From positions 214,641 through 278,640 of the forward strand of contig NMRB01000681.1 in the NCBI GenBank assembly GCA_002633025.1: DNA of 64,000 nucleotides, given 5' to 3'. This document shows, piece by piece, positions 24,526 through 36,745 of the stretch. Each line of letters opens with the position of its first letter. Position 1 is the first letter of the stretch. The notes under the pieces are model-generated. The model did not search any database. It saw nothing but the letters and a program-made list of their open reading frames with translations, and was not told where the DNA came from. Origin of the DNA: Notospermus geniculatus (lineage: Eukaryota > Nemertea > Pilidiophora > Heteronemertea > Lineidae). A program made the translations under genes and the position numbers.

Positions 24526-25124
24526 TCTTGTTGGTTGGCGTAATGATGCTACTTTTGTTTCAGTTTAATTTCAAATTATATTCTGATTAAAATTTTACGA
24601 TTACAATTAGAATTTGAATATTTGGAATAATCGAGATTTGCCTAATAAAGCATCTCGGAACAGAAGCACCGTATAAAAAACATTGGAAAATGAAAATTAA
24701 CGCTCTTACATCCTCACTTTTCTTTACAAAGCAGTATTTTACGCAAATGTCGGACTACGCGCAGTTGTCTTGCAGAGGCAGTCGGCATACGCACACAAAG
24801 ATCACACTAACGTCTATTTTTTTCGCAACTTGTTACACTCTGATTAGGAATAAGTATGTTGGCATATTTTACACAGCAGTATGCATGTACAAATGTACGT
24901 ATACTGAGGTTTAGGAACGATATCACGAAATATGGATCATTTTCAATCGAACTCGACGAAGAGGGCGGGCCCATTTTAACGCTTGCTGTGGAGACACTGT
25001 AATCAAACTCATTCCCAATTTAAGTTCATCCAGAGGTAATCAATGGTTAATGCTTTCTCGACGGGAGCGAGCGCCATCAAGATATAGAAGCTGGACCGTT
25101 TCAGCTCTGGAAAGCTACCTTTAT

Positions 25125-25349
25125 TTCGATATTTTTCTGAATATCAATAAAATATCATCAACTAGAAGAATAAGATGGACCATTGCAAATTCACACGTAA
25201 AGAGTTGTTTTTTTCATTTTGCTTGCAGTTCAATCTTTCTAATAAGCGAATCTTTTTGAATGTCGATAAAATATCATAAAATGGACCGTGCAAAATTCAC
25301 AAGTAAAGAGTTTTTTTTGCTTTTTGCTTGCAGTTCAATCTTTCTAAGC
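25125..25349. repeat. ~105-bp tandem repeat, two units (copy A)
   Basis: The unit contains AATAAAATATCAT, ATGGACC, CAAATTCACA, AAGAG, a T-run and TTGCTTGCAGTTCAATCTTTC. Copy B has three units at 36422-36745. Confidence 0.85.
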
Positions 25350-25921
25350 GTTACTACGCACCATTGTGCTTCGTGAAATCTTAAACAACCATCTGCCTCG
25401 GTGGGTTAAGACATTCAACGCGAAAGCCATGTGATACTTGATTCTTCATTTTCAGTTTCCTCGGGCCTTGGCGAGGATTAGGAGTAACGCTGTGAGCCCT
25501 CTGTTATTTTATTCCACTCGGCATAGAAAACGTTGTATCTTACTGGGCCGAGTTTGGCCAGGTTCCTCCAGGACATCCACATGGCCACGCCATTGTTTAG
25601 CTCAATGAGAACCACTTTTCTAAGTAAGCATAGCAAATTGGGTCTCCACCATTATCTTGCTGTAGTCTACAGATGTCCCGTCGGGCAGGACACTCCGAAA
25701 GAACAATTCGACGTCTTTTCCTCAGGGTACCCGTGTTTTTCTCAACAAAGTCATTCAACCATAAGTAATGGATATTTGGCAATTAGAAAGCTTGTCCTTC
25801 AAGCGACTCGCGGCATCCGTGCATTAATCTGCTTCATTTGTTCTTTATTTTTGTTCGACCTTAGCACGACTTTTTCACTTAGCGCTTGAAGGAGGCAAGA
25901 AATCACAATTAGGTAACGCTG

Positions 25922-26140
25922 CAATGTTAATACAATTAGAACCCCTCTGCATTGAATTTTACGGTATTTTCAAAGTGATAGGAGAATGCAGGTAGATGTC
26001 TCATAGCCTTATGAAGGTCCCCAAAATGCTTGCCTGATACGCATTTCAATGAATCAAGCCCTACTTTTCAGTATACTCATTGAAAAAACTGCGGTCAGAG
26101 CTCTAAAATTCAGATAGAGCATAGTACATTTTACACTAGA
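25922..26140 (-). repeat. dispersed repeat (GAGCTCTGCC family), inverted, copy A
   Basis: It reads as the reverse complement of the element at 9590-9995, with the shared blocks GGTCTCATAGCC-like, AAAACTGC and AGAGCTCT. The duplicate is at 37320-37540. Confidence 0.65.
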
Positions 26141-27159
26141 CTAAAGTTGGAGGATATAAGGACTTTCTCCTGGCGCCTGTAGTGTTTCAAATGGAATGGT
26201 ACCATTAGCTTAAAGTCGCTTTATGAAACAGGCCCCTGGTGCCTTCCTAAAGAACACCAATAATGTGACCGGCGTGAACGCGGAGAAAGTCCCCTGGAAT
26301 CAAAGCCCGGGTGATTTGTCATAGTGGATTAAGCCTTTGTGAAGGATTATGTGGCTGACCCTGACCATAATCGTTGACAATGCATGGCTTTTGTATTGAG
26401 GACTTTCATTCCGAGGACTTTCTCCGCTGTTACACTGTTTATCATGGTCTTTCAACCCAGACGATATTTTACATATTTTCATCTTTTCGAAATCCTCGGC
26501 CTGGGCAGTGAATACGAAATCGAATCGTCCTTTTTCGAGTACATGTACCATTACTCTTAAGACACCTGAGAACGCTTCGCGAAAGACTGCATGGACGGCT
26601 TTCTGTATGCAGCAGGACAATGACGTATAATGTTAGACTTCATTTCGGGGCTGGCCAAGTCTTCATCACATTCCAACCCCGGGGTGTAAGTTTCTAACGA
26701 CTACGGACACCGGATTAGAAGCACCATAAGTTTCACTTGGTAGCCTAACGTTCCGAAGTCTCAGTAATGTGCAAACCTTGCTGGGTGTTTCGCCAGATTC
26801 AAAATCTGGTGAGCTCCTCGGGGCAGCCTGTGAACTTCGCCCGACTATTGGCTCTTCTCAAAGAGAACCTCGGCTGCAGATGTTACGCCGCGAGGCCACT
26901 GCCAGTGAGTAAACACGAATGAAATAAGCTTCATAAATATTGTGCTATATTTAAAGACTGTTTTGTTTAAAGGAAGGTTGCACTATTTGATGGTTAGGGA
27001 AGGTCTTTGGATGCAGATTCTTGTAGCATACCCGTTTAATGGGACCAATACTTGAGTCTATTGAACAGTTTTATCATGCAATGTCCACCAATTGCACATG
27101 CGCGGCCATCCAGGTTTTGCGAAGATGTGTGGCTATTAGCAAAAATAGATAAGCGACTA

Positions 27160-27540
27160 GTGAGGTTTCGCAAATCTGACGAAACACGAAGTACGAAATA
27201 CGAAATTGGACTTCATTTCCATGACGTAATGTATTTCAGGAGATGGTTGATACCACAAATATCGCCTGCTACAAGAGTGTCTTGTAGCGTATGACGTTAG
27301 ACCGATAGAGTTACGGTGAATATCAAACTTTGAAATTTATATTTCGTTTTAAAAATTCAAGATCACCATAACTCTTTCAGTCAGTCTTACATGATATTCT
27401 AAAAGACGCAGGAATGATTTTGCGGTAGCAACCATCTCCAGAAATACATTAGGTCCTGGAAATGAAGTCCAATTTCCTATTTCGTACTTCGTGTTTCGTC
27501 AGATTTGCGAAACCTAACTAATTAGTGAGGTTTCACAGAA
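27160..27540. repeat. fold-back repeat, copy A
   Basis: The left arm TTTCGCAAATCTGACGAAAC, with AAGTACGAAATACGAAATTG, pairs with the right arm ending TTCGTCAGATTTGCGAAACC. Inner blocks also pair, for example CATAACTCT. The counterpart is at 38570-38965. Confidence 0.8.
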
Positions 27541-27739
27541 ACCTCGCTAATGTTGCAAGTGAGGAAGCACTGATAACGATACAGTCACTTGACCCCCGAA
27601 ACTTGCAATCACGTGACATCAACTGGCAGTGTATGACTTAGTACATGCAAAATAATGTTAGTAGCAGAAACCCAAAAGAAAGAGCGTTAGCAGCAGAAAT
27701 ATCTTGCCTACCCGACGAATGAATGGTTAACCCCCCGCG

Positions 27740-28063
27740 GTGTCTAACGGATTCATTCGTTATAACGCCCATAGGATTCGTTCAAGCACCCTGGTCACCA
27801 CAGGGGGTATTAAACCTGGCTGCCTGAACCGTGCCAACGGCCAAGCATGCGACAAGGCACCCATCCTCGCAACCTTTTCCCGCTGCCCTTGGGTGAGGAA
27901 ATACTTTCACGTCCATCTGTCTATGTGCGCTTCATTTTTGCAGATGAGGCAAAAGGTGCAGTCAGTTCCAAAGAAGACACCTCAGTGTCAGGGAAGTCCA
28001 CGGCGACAACGAAAACAGAACGACTTCAAATCGGCAACGTTGCCAATCCCAGAAGTCGGTTGA
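27740..28063 (+). CDS. hypothetical ORF pair member, copy A
   Basis: Two overlapping plus-strand frames (27740-28063 and 27847-28071) are open. In copy B both remain open despite a 12-nt length difference, which is in frame. A fair splice acceptor (TTTTTGCAG at about 27943) precedes DEAKGAVSSKEDTSVSGKST. The protein is unrecognised, and coding status is unproven. Confidence 0.2.
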   Translation: MSNGFIRYNAHRIRSSTLVTTGGIKPGCLNRANGQACDKAPILATFSRCPWVRKYFHVHLSMCASFLQMRQKVQSVPKKTPQCQGSPRRQRKQNDFKSATLPIPEVG

Positions 28064-28491
28064 GAAAATAACTTCATAAAATGTTTCGTGATGTCAGAGT
28101 ATTTTAAACTACAAAAGAGATCATGATAATTACGGCAAAAAGAATCAGCTTGTTAACCGTGTAATAATCTGTCGTCTGATACGGGTCACGTGTTGTATTC
28201 ATCACGTGATTACATTGATAATGGCGGCGACCTTGATTTGAGTGGAGTCAAGGTCGAAAGACAAAGAAAGAATTAAATCGTGGAATGTGTAATCCGAGTA
28301 ACGGACGATATTAATCTGATCTGCATCACTTTCGAAGGGCAGGGATTATCTAATAAGCTCTTTAATGAGAATTTAGATGAAGTCTCGTTCATTTTTTATT
28401 GATAACCTGTAGCCCGAAAGCAGTTCTTTCACGATGTCATCTGCTGTTTTTGAACATCGATTCCCTGACACGACACCTCTCGGAATAAGTA

Positions 28492-28553
28492 AATTTCGAC
28501 CCCGGTTGGGGTCGAAAATTCGTGAATTCTGGAGATTGACTTCTTGCTTATTA
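28492..28553. mobile_element. 62-bp insertion with 14-bp target-site duplication
   Basis: The sequence TCTCGGAATAAGTA occurs on both sides (28478-28491 and 28554-28567). Copy B has one nearly identical empty site (CTCTCGGAGTAAGTACATTC, about 40006-40025). The insert carries the GACCCC/GGGGTC hairpin and GAAAA of the hammerhead-like family. The long duplication points to retrotransposition of a truncated short element. Confidence 0.85.
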
Positions 28554-30761
28554 TCTCGGAATAAGTACATTCGTAACACTTCGGGTCTTTCCGTCATTCT
28601 TCGGTAAACACCGACGAAATCTAGCACAGTGGAGAGTGGAGATTGTGATCGATCTATTAATGAGGAACCTAACTCACTGCCTCAATAGGTGTCACTAGTG
28701 GTTAAATCTATTGAATTGAAAGGGACATTCAGGTCCTGATCAATTTCCCACACAAAAGGCGTCCATTGTATAGGACCTGATTACTGTGTGCTGCCCTCTA
28801 TCACAGTTATGATCCCCATTGGAATAAGTACTGCGAAACAAGATCAGTCGCGGGAATTTCTGCTTTCCGTGACAAGAAAGCGATGACGATGCTATATTTT
28901 CTATGTTTCCCCATGCAAAAACAGCGCAGGCCTAACCGTTATCGTACACGGGCAGTTTCTTAACCTCTCTTTGAAAATAATGGCTGTGTAAAACATGTAA
29001 AAAAACTTCACTCCGATACTTCAGAATCATGCTCGAAGGGAATCGAACTTCACGGAGAGTTTATCCTCACAAAGCTTTCCACTTTTCAAGTTCTAAAAGA
29101 AATATACGAACACGATAGGTTAGCCCTAATCCCTCCTCTTCTTCAGAGAGAGCATTTGTTGTACATTTCTTTTTACGCTTAGTATGACAGTTTCGCTACC
29201 GATGCTGCACTGCTGCAGGGGGCTTGAGGGTAGCTTCCTTTTCTGTAAAAGGTGAACGGGATTAAGTCAGCCCGAGCTTAGTGTCACTTAGCAACGCCAG
29301 GGATAACGGATGACTCAGGACTGCCTCTGGAGACAACGCTCAAGCCGACCCTAAGGGACAAAAATAACACGTCTTGAAAATTCACATCACCCTGGTTAAG
29401 ACGCTCGCCTTTCTCTTTTGGTAATACGCATACAATGGTGTCGGAACAGTGGGTATCATAAGTACCATCCTCTTGAAACGCGGTTCTTGTTTTTGAAATG
29501 GTCGCCGTTCCGCATGATTGATGAACTTGGTTTACCGCATTTGTGATCGAAACAGCTCAGTAATGTAATATGAATAAAATGTCATCTCAATGTCATTTAT
29601 TTCCACGCAATCCGCCGATATCTTTCATATCGTATCACTTTCTAGCTCTGGGCAGAGTGTGCAGCGTTTCAATGTGAGGTTTTGGTCACAGCGCCCGCGG
29701 TGACTCGGAGGCCAACACGAACCAACTGGCACTAGCAGGGCCATTGTATGCCATACAAGGGTTTGTGTGACTGTGATGATTTACAAAAATATCGAAGTAA
29801 TTGGTTGGCCTTGAAGGACGAACATCTTTCATTAGTTTTCTGAGTGATAGAATCTAATACCGCAAGGTAAAATCCTTGAATTTGATTGGCCGATACGCAT
29901 CACGTGACCGTGTAACATTTTCGTAATGGTGCCTCCTCCTGTAGGCCTTCTGTCATGGGCGTAGGCCTACCTAACGCCTTTCTCTCTCTAGAGCCCAACT
30001 GAATTGTGCTGCTTAACCCGTATATTTTTGGGGCACCCTATATGGGGGGGGGGGGTACAGGTGTTACACCGGGCCCAGTTCGGTAAAGTATGTTATTTTA
30101 ATTACGCCGAAACGATCCCGGTCCCCAATAAAATTTGGAAGCAAGAAGTTCTTAGCAACTGGACTCATAGGAAGTGACACCATCAATTTTGCTGGGAATT
30201 GCGTAAGAACGGCCTTTTGACATTTTGCTGATCAAATTCTTGACAAATGGAAGTAAGCCTTGAATTCGTACGAACCAGATGGTTGACACACTGCGTTTTA
30301 TTGGCAGATCCCCTCATCAAACACGAAATAAAAGTAGAACCGAAAATTGCGTAATAGAAAAACATTGATAGTTAACGGCTAATCGTACACATCCCAGCCT
30401 AGCAGCCATTCGAGTATTGTGTAACCAGGGACCAGCATCGCTGGACAGCATCGTTACCATGGAGACAATGATGTCACGTGGGTGTAGCCCAAGGACCAAC
30501 TGTCATGAACGCAGGAAAAGTCGGATTTTTGGCGTTGTGCTGGCTGGAGGGTACGGTTCGCGTGAATGCTTTACTCCAATTTCAATCATTCAGCCAGCTA
30601 TCGGCCCATGGGTAAGAAATTTCCAGGATCAAGTAAACACACCGTAGCAACTCCGTCAGAGTTCTGTGCAGCGTGCTTTACGTCCGTGCTCCTGGCGTCT
30701 TCGTCTTGTGGAACGTACAGAAAGCGGTCGCTCCGCTGGACACATAAACGGAGGAAACAGT

Positions 30762-30935
30762 GTAATGTTTTTCAGTGAGGCCCGTGTGCCAGTGTGACAT
30801 TACAATTTGATTGACGGAATAAGCCGCGACTTGACAATCAGCGACACACAGAGAAACAGTGAGTCTGTTTCCCAGTGTGTTCCAAACAGTGGGAGTGGCA
30901 CAGAAAAATGGTCACATGAAAAACATTACACCTGT
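30762..30935. mobile_element. MITE-like element, copy A
   Basis: The ends GTGTAATGTTTTTCAGTG and CATGAAAAACATTACACC are inverted, as are inner blocks (CCAGTGTGAC / CCAGTGTGTTCC region). It is present in both duplication copies (42361-42545), so it predates the duplication. Confidence 0.7.
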
Positions 30936-31525
30936 AGGCCTACCACACGCATAAAAACTTGTGTTGGAGACACCATTTAACTGCCTTAAATTGGAAATCC
31001 CTTCCTCACTTGAAAAGTAAAAATTACGTAATAGAACCTGGCGCCTGGTCAAGTACAATGCCGCTGCACTCCCACGGCACTATCCGTTGTTGTGGAGCGA
31101 GCGCCGCGAAAGCGTAGCGGCAAAGACGGGAACCAGTTATCGATTTCGGTATATAATCCTAGGCGAGATCGGGAACCAATCCGGACGAAAAACCAGGCCG
31201 TACACGTCTTTTGAACACGGTATCACCTCCCAGCCAGATGGAGAAGCGGGACATTGAGCATAAGTTCTTGTTCCTGTGATTTAAGCTGATTATAACTTTA
31301 TGTATGAGCCTCGGGCGACAGGAGAGAAAGGTTCCTCCAGCATTGCATTGTTCATGTATACAGACACAAACACATAATCTGCACGTCTACGAGAAAATGA
31401 ACTCTTCATAAGTTTCATTCAGTATGAGCAAACTGTACAGACAGAAGCCAGGATTTTTCAATAGAAGATGCTAAATTGTGAAGCGTTCGATGTGATACTC
31501 GCAATAGCGGTTTTTCCACGGTAAA

Positions 31526-31810
31526 TTTTATTGCACAATATGGGGCCCAAAATGGGTGTCATGTGCTTCTGGCATAATGGATGGAAGAAAGACTGGCAAA
31601 TATTGCCCATTTTGACCCTCATATTGTGCAATAATATTGCAAGTGGATAGGCCGCTTATAGCCATGTAAAAGCTGCCCATAGGCTACACGTTCAATATTA
31701 TTGCACAATATGAGGACCAAAATGGACAATATTATTGCCAATCTTTCTTCCATCCATCACGCGAGAAGCACATGCCCCTATTTTGGGCCCCATATTGTGC
31801 AATAATATTG
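31526..31810. mobile_element. composite of two palindromic elements, copy A only
   Basis: Four arms carry TATTGCACAATATG or its complement: about 31528, 31610-31636, 31694-31718 and 31784-31810. The first pair and last pair each form a hairpin-type element, separated by a 55-bp spacer that resembles the downstream flank. Copy B lacks the whole block. Confidence 0.8.
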
Positions 31811-32137
31811 ATCGTGTATGGCCCGCTTATAGAATGGACACTGACCGCAGAAACGGCAACAAGATAGTCCTGTGTCCGATTGTGGACATCATGTACATGG
31901 CCGTTGATAGCACAGGGACAGGGGACAGACGTCACCAAAAAATGTGTTTTCCTGTGTGCCCTGTTTGCGATGCAGCGACGATGCTGCAGGCCAACAAGGA
32001 GCAGGAAGGGACCAAAATGTGTTCCGCTTTGCCCAACTTTCACCTACTCTGTAAAGTACGGCACAAGTAGTACTACCTTTGGAACAGGTGAGGGCTGTCA
32101 GATCGAGAAAAACAACCCATCAAAACTGTTCCAGTGC

Positions 32138-32223
32138 CGACACGCACACGCACACTACTTTCACACACGCACACGCACGCACGTACGTACGTACGTACGT
32201 ACGCACACACACGCACACACACT
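32138..32223. repeat. microsatellite (CA / CGTA)
   Basis: Runs of CACACG and ACGTACGTACGT. The copy B equivalent (43502-43556) is shorter and lacks the ACGT run. Confidence 0.95.
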
Positions 32224-33124
32224 TTGGGGGCTGTTATTCTGAAGTGGCAGGATTAATGAAAAAAGTTATAAGCGCAGCGGAGAAAATGAGAGCGATCAAA
32301 CTTTTTGGCACGCCCACACTTGACACTGCAAGAAAGTACGAAGCTCCTGGCTAGCAGTGGTAAATAAATTGATGAGCGGATTTAAAAAGCTGTAAAAGGA
32401 ACCCTGCAATTGACATTTGTCACGTTGAGAAACGAACAATAGGCGGATTAGGATGGGTCCTATGGTTTGGTACTCCTGGGAATGCTTTTGGGCACGGGAA
32501 ATATTGCACTGCTTCATCATTTTGGTCACGGAGACGCCCTAGGTAGGCTTTCTATCGATGCCCTGATTATTGGGGACCAAGCCCACGCGTTAAGCTGCAA
32601 GTACCCAGGAGCACCAAGCACCCTGGCAAAAACCAACACGAATATGGTACACGTACTGACTCTAAAAGAACGAGCATTGTTTAAGACCTCCAGGCAACAA
32701 GACTGTTTTGTTCAGTTCCCATATTTCCATCTGAACAAAACAACGCACGTACAATATGATTTCGACCGCTTCAGTAGGCGATACGAGAGGACGGGATGGG
32801 AGGTCAGACGATGGTCGCAACGGACACCGTGGGTGTGACAGGAATCACCCCCCATCCCCACCCCCCACTCCCCGCCCGGAATTTAAGTCCAGTTTAATCT
32901 TCAACGAGGAATCAGTATATGTGGCTATGGAAACCATGGCCATTCAGATATAACCTAAGAATAGCAGACTATTGTATCTCGGACCTCCATTCTTAGGACT
33001 ACCAGTTCCTTTCACACCTGACGTGGAAAGTAGAGATTGAACAAAATCAATGAACGATGACTGCATTGGAAGTTCTCAGGTCGTCATCGATATCATGAGA
33101 CCGATCTAGACACCAACACATTGG

Positions 33125-33621
33125 CTGATATTCATAAAAGCTAGCAAATGTTTTTACTTAATCTGGTTTTGTAGTACATATTTACATTGGACCTCGCTGT
33201 GCAAATCTTAATGGACGTCCAAGTTGTAAACAAACTGGTTTGTTTACAAACAGTGGCCAGCAAACTAGTTTTATTCCGTCGTGAAGGTGGCAGCACCAGT
33301 GATCGTTAGACTGGTGCCCGGTCCAATGCAACTCACTCACGATATTCACGTCAGTACATATCACCGACAATAGGTGGCAGCACCGCAGGCGTCGCGTGGA
33401 TAGAGAACCAGTGAGTGAGTGTTTACAACTTGGACGTCCAGCTCCTTTAAGTAAAAGCATTTGCTAACTTTTATGAATACCAGCCATTAGGCTTACCATG
33501 GCTGCATGGTATTCATAAAAGTTAGCAAATGCTTTTACTTTAAGATTTACATAGCGAGGTCCAATGTAAATGCACTACAAAACTTGAAGCAAAAGTATTT
33601 GCTAGTTTTTATGAATATCAG
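33125..33621. mobile_element. inverted-repeat transposon, AAAAGCTAGCAAATG termini, copy A only
   Basis: Outer ends CTGATATTCATAAAAGC and GCTAGTTTTTATGAATATCAG are inverted. Two inner arms at about 33440-33480 and 33508-33540 repeat the same end, so two related elements are nested or adjacent. Copy B has the uninterrupted site near 44455-44470. Solo ends of this family occur at 19005-19020 and 20757-20785. Confidence 0.85.
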
Positions 33622-34284
33622 CCCATGGCAGGAGGTTCGAGCTACCCTTTCTATTATGAAGTACCGGTAACATCATTCAATAGGCCTTATCGCACCTAGC
33701 ACATGGCCAATCAGCATAAATCAGCGAAGCGGAAAAGGCCCAACCATCAGCGCCCCCGCAGTACATTCAACAATTGATAGCCGAGGTAAGCTTTGATGTG
33801 ACATCAATATAATATTATCATTCCTTCCGTCCACATTGTCACCTTTGCAGCTACGACTGAAAATAGCTCATTAACTCAATAGTAAAACCGTTACTTGAGT
33901 CATGATAACTGTCCATTGATACTGACAACCTCGTGCCGGAGACGTGAGGCTTGAAGATGGAGCCTGTCACAAAATTGACAACTTTGACAATAAATCGGCA
34001 AACGTTTTGTTTCATCAGCAAGATCTTGAAGGTATTCGACTTCAGAGTCGAGGCCATTCTTTAGATTTAACTTTAAGACAAGTATAGCGGTTTTATAAAG
34101 GTTACCTCTCTCCGTTCCCTTCCTCAGGCAAGACTCTAGCCTTCCTTTCCTGGTTCGGAGTTGAAGTGCCTCAGTCTTTGACTTGACTTAGTACTTACGA
34201 CTTACTTATGCGGTTGGTTTTATTTCCTTGTTCTCTTCAATCTTTAAAGCTACACTGTATTCAATTCAGAAAGTTCTTCGCCGA

Positions 34285-34445
34285 CGTTAGTTTAAGAAAT
34301 CAAATGATAAACGTTAACTTTACGACAACACGTTATTTTTTGTACCGAAAGTGCAATATATAAAATCAAATGAATTGGCAGTAGGAAAAATAACGTTGTC
34401 GTAAAGTTAACGTTTATCGTCTGCACTCTTAAACTCCCTAGTGTC
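34285..34445. mobile_element. MITE-like element, relative of 2012-2187
   Basis: Inverted arms AAACGTTAACTTTACGACAA and TTGTCGTAAAGTTAACGTTT. Copy A keeps only the left arm (23517-23566), so copy A has lost the rest or copy B gained it in an old arm. Confidence 0.8.
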
Positions 34446-35093
34446 TGGTATAAAAATGTACTATGCTCTATCTGAATACATTAGAGCTCTGCCTGCAATT
34501 TTTTTCAGTGTATGTTGAAAACTAGGTCTTGATTGTCTGAACTACGTATCAGTGAAGCATTTTGGTTACCTTTACAAGGCTATGAGACCACTATCTGCAT
34601 TCACTTAACACTTTGAAAATATCGCAAAATTCAATATACAGGCGCTTTAACTTCGTCTATCGTAGACATAAAGATACCTCCGTCTATTATTGGCATAAGA
34701 TGTGAGTGTCATTCTTTCTCTTTTTTTCCTTAGCCTTTCCAATGACTCACTAAAAAAAAGGAAAAAAAATGAATTCTCATATATGAGGATTCATTTTATA
34801 TGGCCTGTCGTGTGGTATGAATATGACTTGTTTACTATGTAGCCGATGACGGAGATGCCAGCCAGTTTCGGAGTTGAAAATTATCTTTATTCGTGACCGC
34901 TATACTGCTAAAGTACCGATTAACTGGAGGGACAATTAAAACATTTTACAGAACACTTCAGTTTACCAAGGGTCACGCATTGGACCAAATTTACTTGTAT
35001 AGTTTTCGTATCGTAAGATGATTTTAAAAGACGAAGTAAATCTTTTTAAAGTTTCCTTGGTGGCTTAAAAAGACGATCGAGACATTGAAGTCC

Positions 35094-35495
35094 TTAAAGG
35101 CCATGGAGGTCACTCTTTGCATAAACTGAAAAGAAAAATTGTTGAACATTCTCGACTAAATCGCGTCGAAGAAAAAAGAACTTTGAACTTTCTGAATACG
35201 TTTTGCCAGTGGCCTTTTTCTTGAGGGATAGTATGGTGACGATTTGACATAATGATGTTACAAAAAATGTTCCATACCTTGGGGATAATGTCGCATGGCG
35301 GTTAGTTTCCATAGCCGGACTTCTTGCAGCCCGCAGCTCAAAAAACCGCCCTGAGCAGACCCTGGGTTGATAGCAGACGGACGGCAAAATAATCGCTCCC
35401 AGTGCGGAAAGCACAGAATGGATCGTTTTTTTTCCTTCTCGGCGCAGCTGGACTGGATCGCAGATCTTGGCACATTGGCGAATTCTCGAGTTCAT
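35094..35495 (-). CDS. hypothetical 133-codon ORF in copy B
   Basis: Counterpart of 24124-24525. It is the same length and almost the same protein, differing near REGKKTIHSV. No function is assigned. Confidence 0.2.
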   Translation of the reverse strand: MNSRIRQCAKICDPVQLRREGKKTIHSVLSALGAIILPSVCYQPRVCSGRFFELRAARSPAMETNRHATLSPRYGTFFVTSLCQIVTILSLKKKATGKTYSESSKFFFLRRDLVENVQQFFFSVYAKSDLHGL

Positions 35496-35981
35496 TCTTG
35501 TTGGTTGGCGTAATGATGCTACTTTTGTTTCAGTTTAATTTCAAATTATATTCTGATTAAAATTTAACAATTACAATTAGAATTAGAATATTTGGAATAA
35601 TCGAGATTTGCCTAATAAAGCATCTCGGAACAGAAGCACCGTATAAAAAATATTGGAAATGAAAATTTAAAAAAAAACGCTATTAGATCCCCACTGTTCT
35701 TTTAATACATGTACAGAGCAGTACATGTATTTTACGCAAATGTCGGACAGGTCCGTACGCTCAGTTGTCTTGCAGAGGCAGTCCGTACACACAGTTTTAC
35801 GTCCATTTTCTCGCAACTTGTTACACCCTGATTCGGAATGTATTGGCAATATTTTCACACTTAGCAGTATACTGAGGTTTAGAAACGATAACTATATGGA
35901 CCATTTCCGATTAGACGAGGCGGCCGGGTGCCTTTTTAACGCTTGCTATTGCGACACTACTGCAGAAGTTTATTCCCTAAT

Positions 35982-36297
35982 GCCTAGGTCACATATCCAC
36001 CGGGCCCCCTACGATTTTCCCCACCGGCGGCTTGCCGTGGATTTCAGAGACCGTACGGGTCCATTACGAATTTCATGTCTACGGTGTGTGTGGTCACATA
36101 TTCTACGGTGCCCAGTGAAAATTGTTGGAGAGTAATCGCAAAACCCGTCAACAATCGGCCTAGGTCACATATGCACTCCGGGGCCCGTACGGCGAGTAAA
36201 AACAGAACGGGCACCGTACGAAATTGGCTGAAATTGGCCAAAATGTCTGTTTTTACTCGCCGTACGGGCCCCGGAGTGGATATGTGACCTAGGCATA
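35982..36297. mobile_element. inverted-repeat element, CTAGGTCACATATCCAC ends, copy B only
   Basis: It starts GCCTAGGTCACATATCCAC and ends GTGGATATGTGACCTAGGC. An inner inverted pair (GGGCCCGTACGGCGAGTAAA and its complement, 36180-36275) suggests one element nested in another of the same family. Copy A has no counterpart between about 24980 and 25025. Confidence 0.85.
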
Positions 36298-36421
36298 AGT
36301 TCATCCGGAGATAATCAGCGGTTCTTCAAAGCTCGCTCGACGGGAGCGACCGCTATTTAGTATCTGATATTCTGAAGATGCATAAGCTGCACCGTTTCAG
36401 CTGTGGAAAGCTACCTTTATT

Positions 36422-36745
36422 TCGATATCTTTCTGAATATCAATAAAATATCATCAATTAGAAGAATAAGATGGACCATGCAAATTCACACGTAAAGAGT
36501 TGTTTTTTCATTTTGCTTGCAGTTCAATCTTTCTAAGCGATATCTTTTTTAATGTCGATAAAATATCATAAAATGGACCGTGCAAAATTCACAAGTAAAG
36601 AGGGTTTTTTTGCTTTTTGCTTGCAGTTCAATCTTTCTAAGCGATATCTTTTTGAATGTCGATAAAATATCATAAAATGGACCGTGCAAAATTCACAAGT
36701 AAAGAGTTTTTTTTTGCTTTTTGCTTGCAGTTCAATCTTTCTAAG
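36422..36745. repeat. ~105-bp tandem repeat, three units (copy B)
   Basis: Units start near 36422, 36539 and 36641. The last two are almost identical, which indicates a recent extra unit compared with copy A. Confidence 0.9.

Larger units (their letters stand above)
23004..33679. repeat. ~10.7-kb tandem segmental duplication, copy A
   Basis: Homology with copy B starts at AACAATTGATAGCCGAGG (23004 and 33769) and ends near CATCATTCA (33679 and 44531). The copies are in direct orientation about 90 bp apart. Copy A carries private insertions at 28492-28553, 31526-31810 and 33125-33621. No confident gene lies inside. Confidence 0.95.

Noticed and set aside
32296-32838. ORFs at the right end of copy A (77 to 123 codons)
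   Set aside because: The plus-strand frame is broken in copy B, and neither strand shows a domain.
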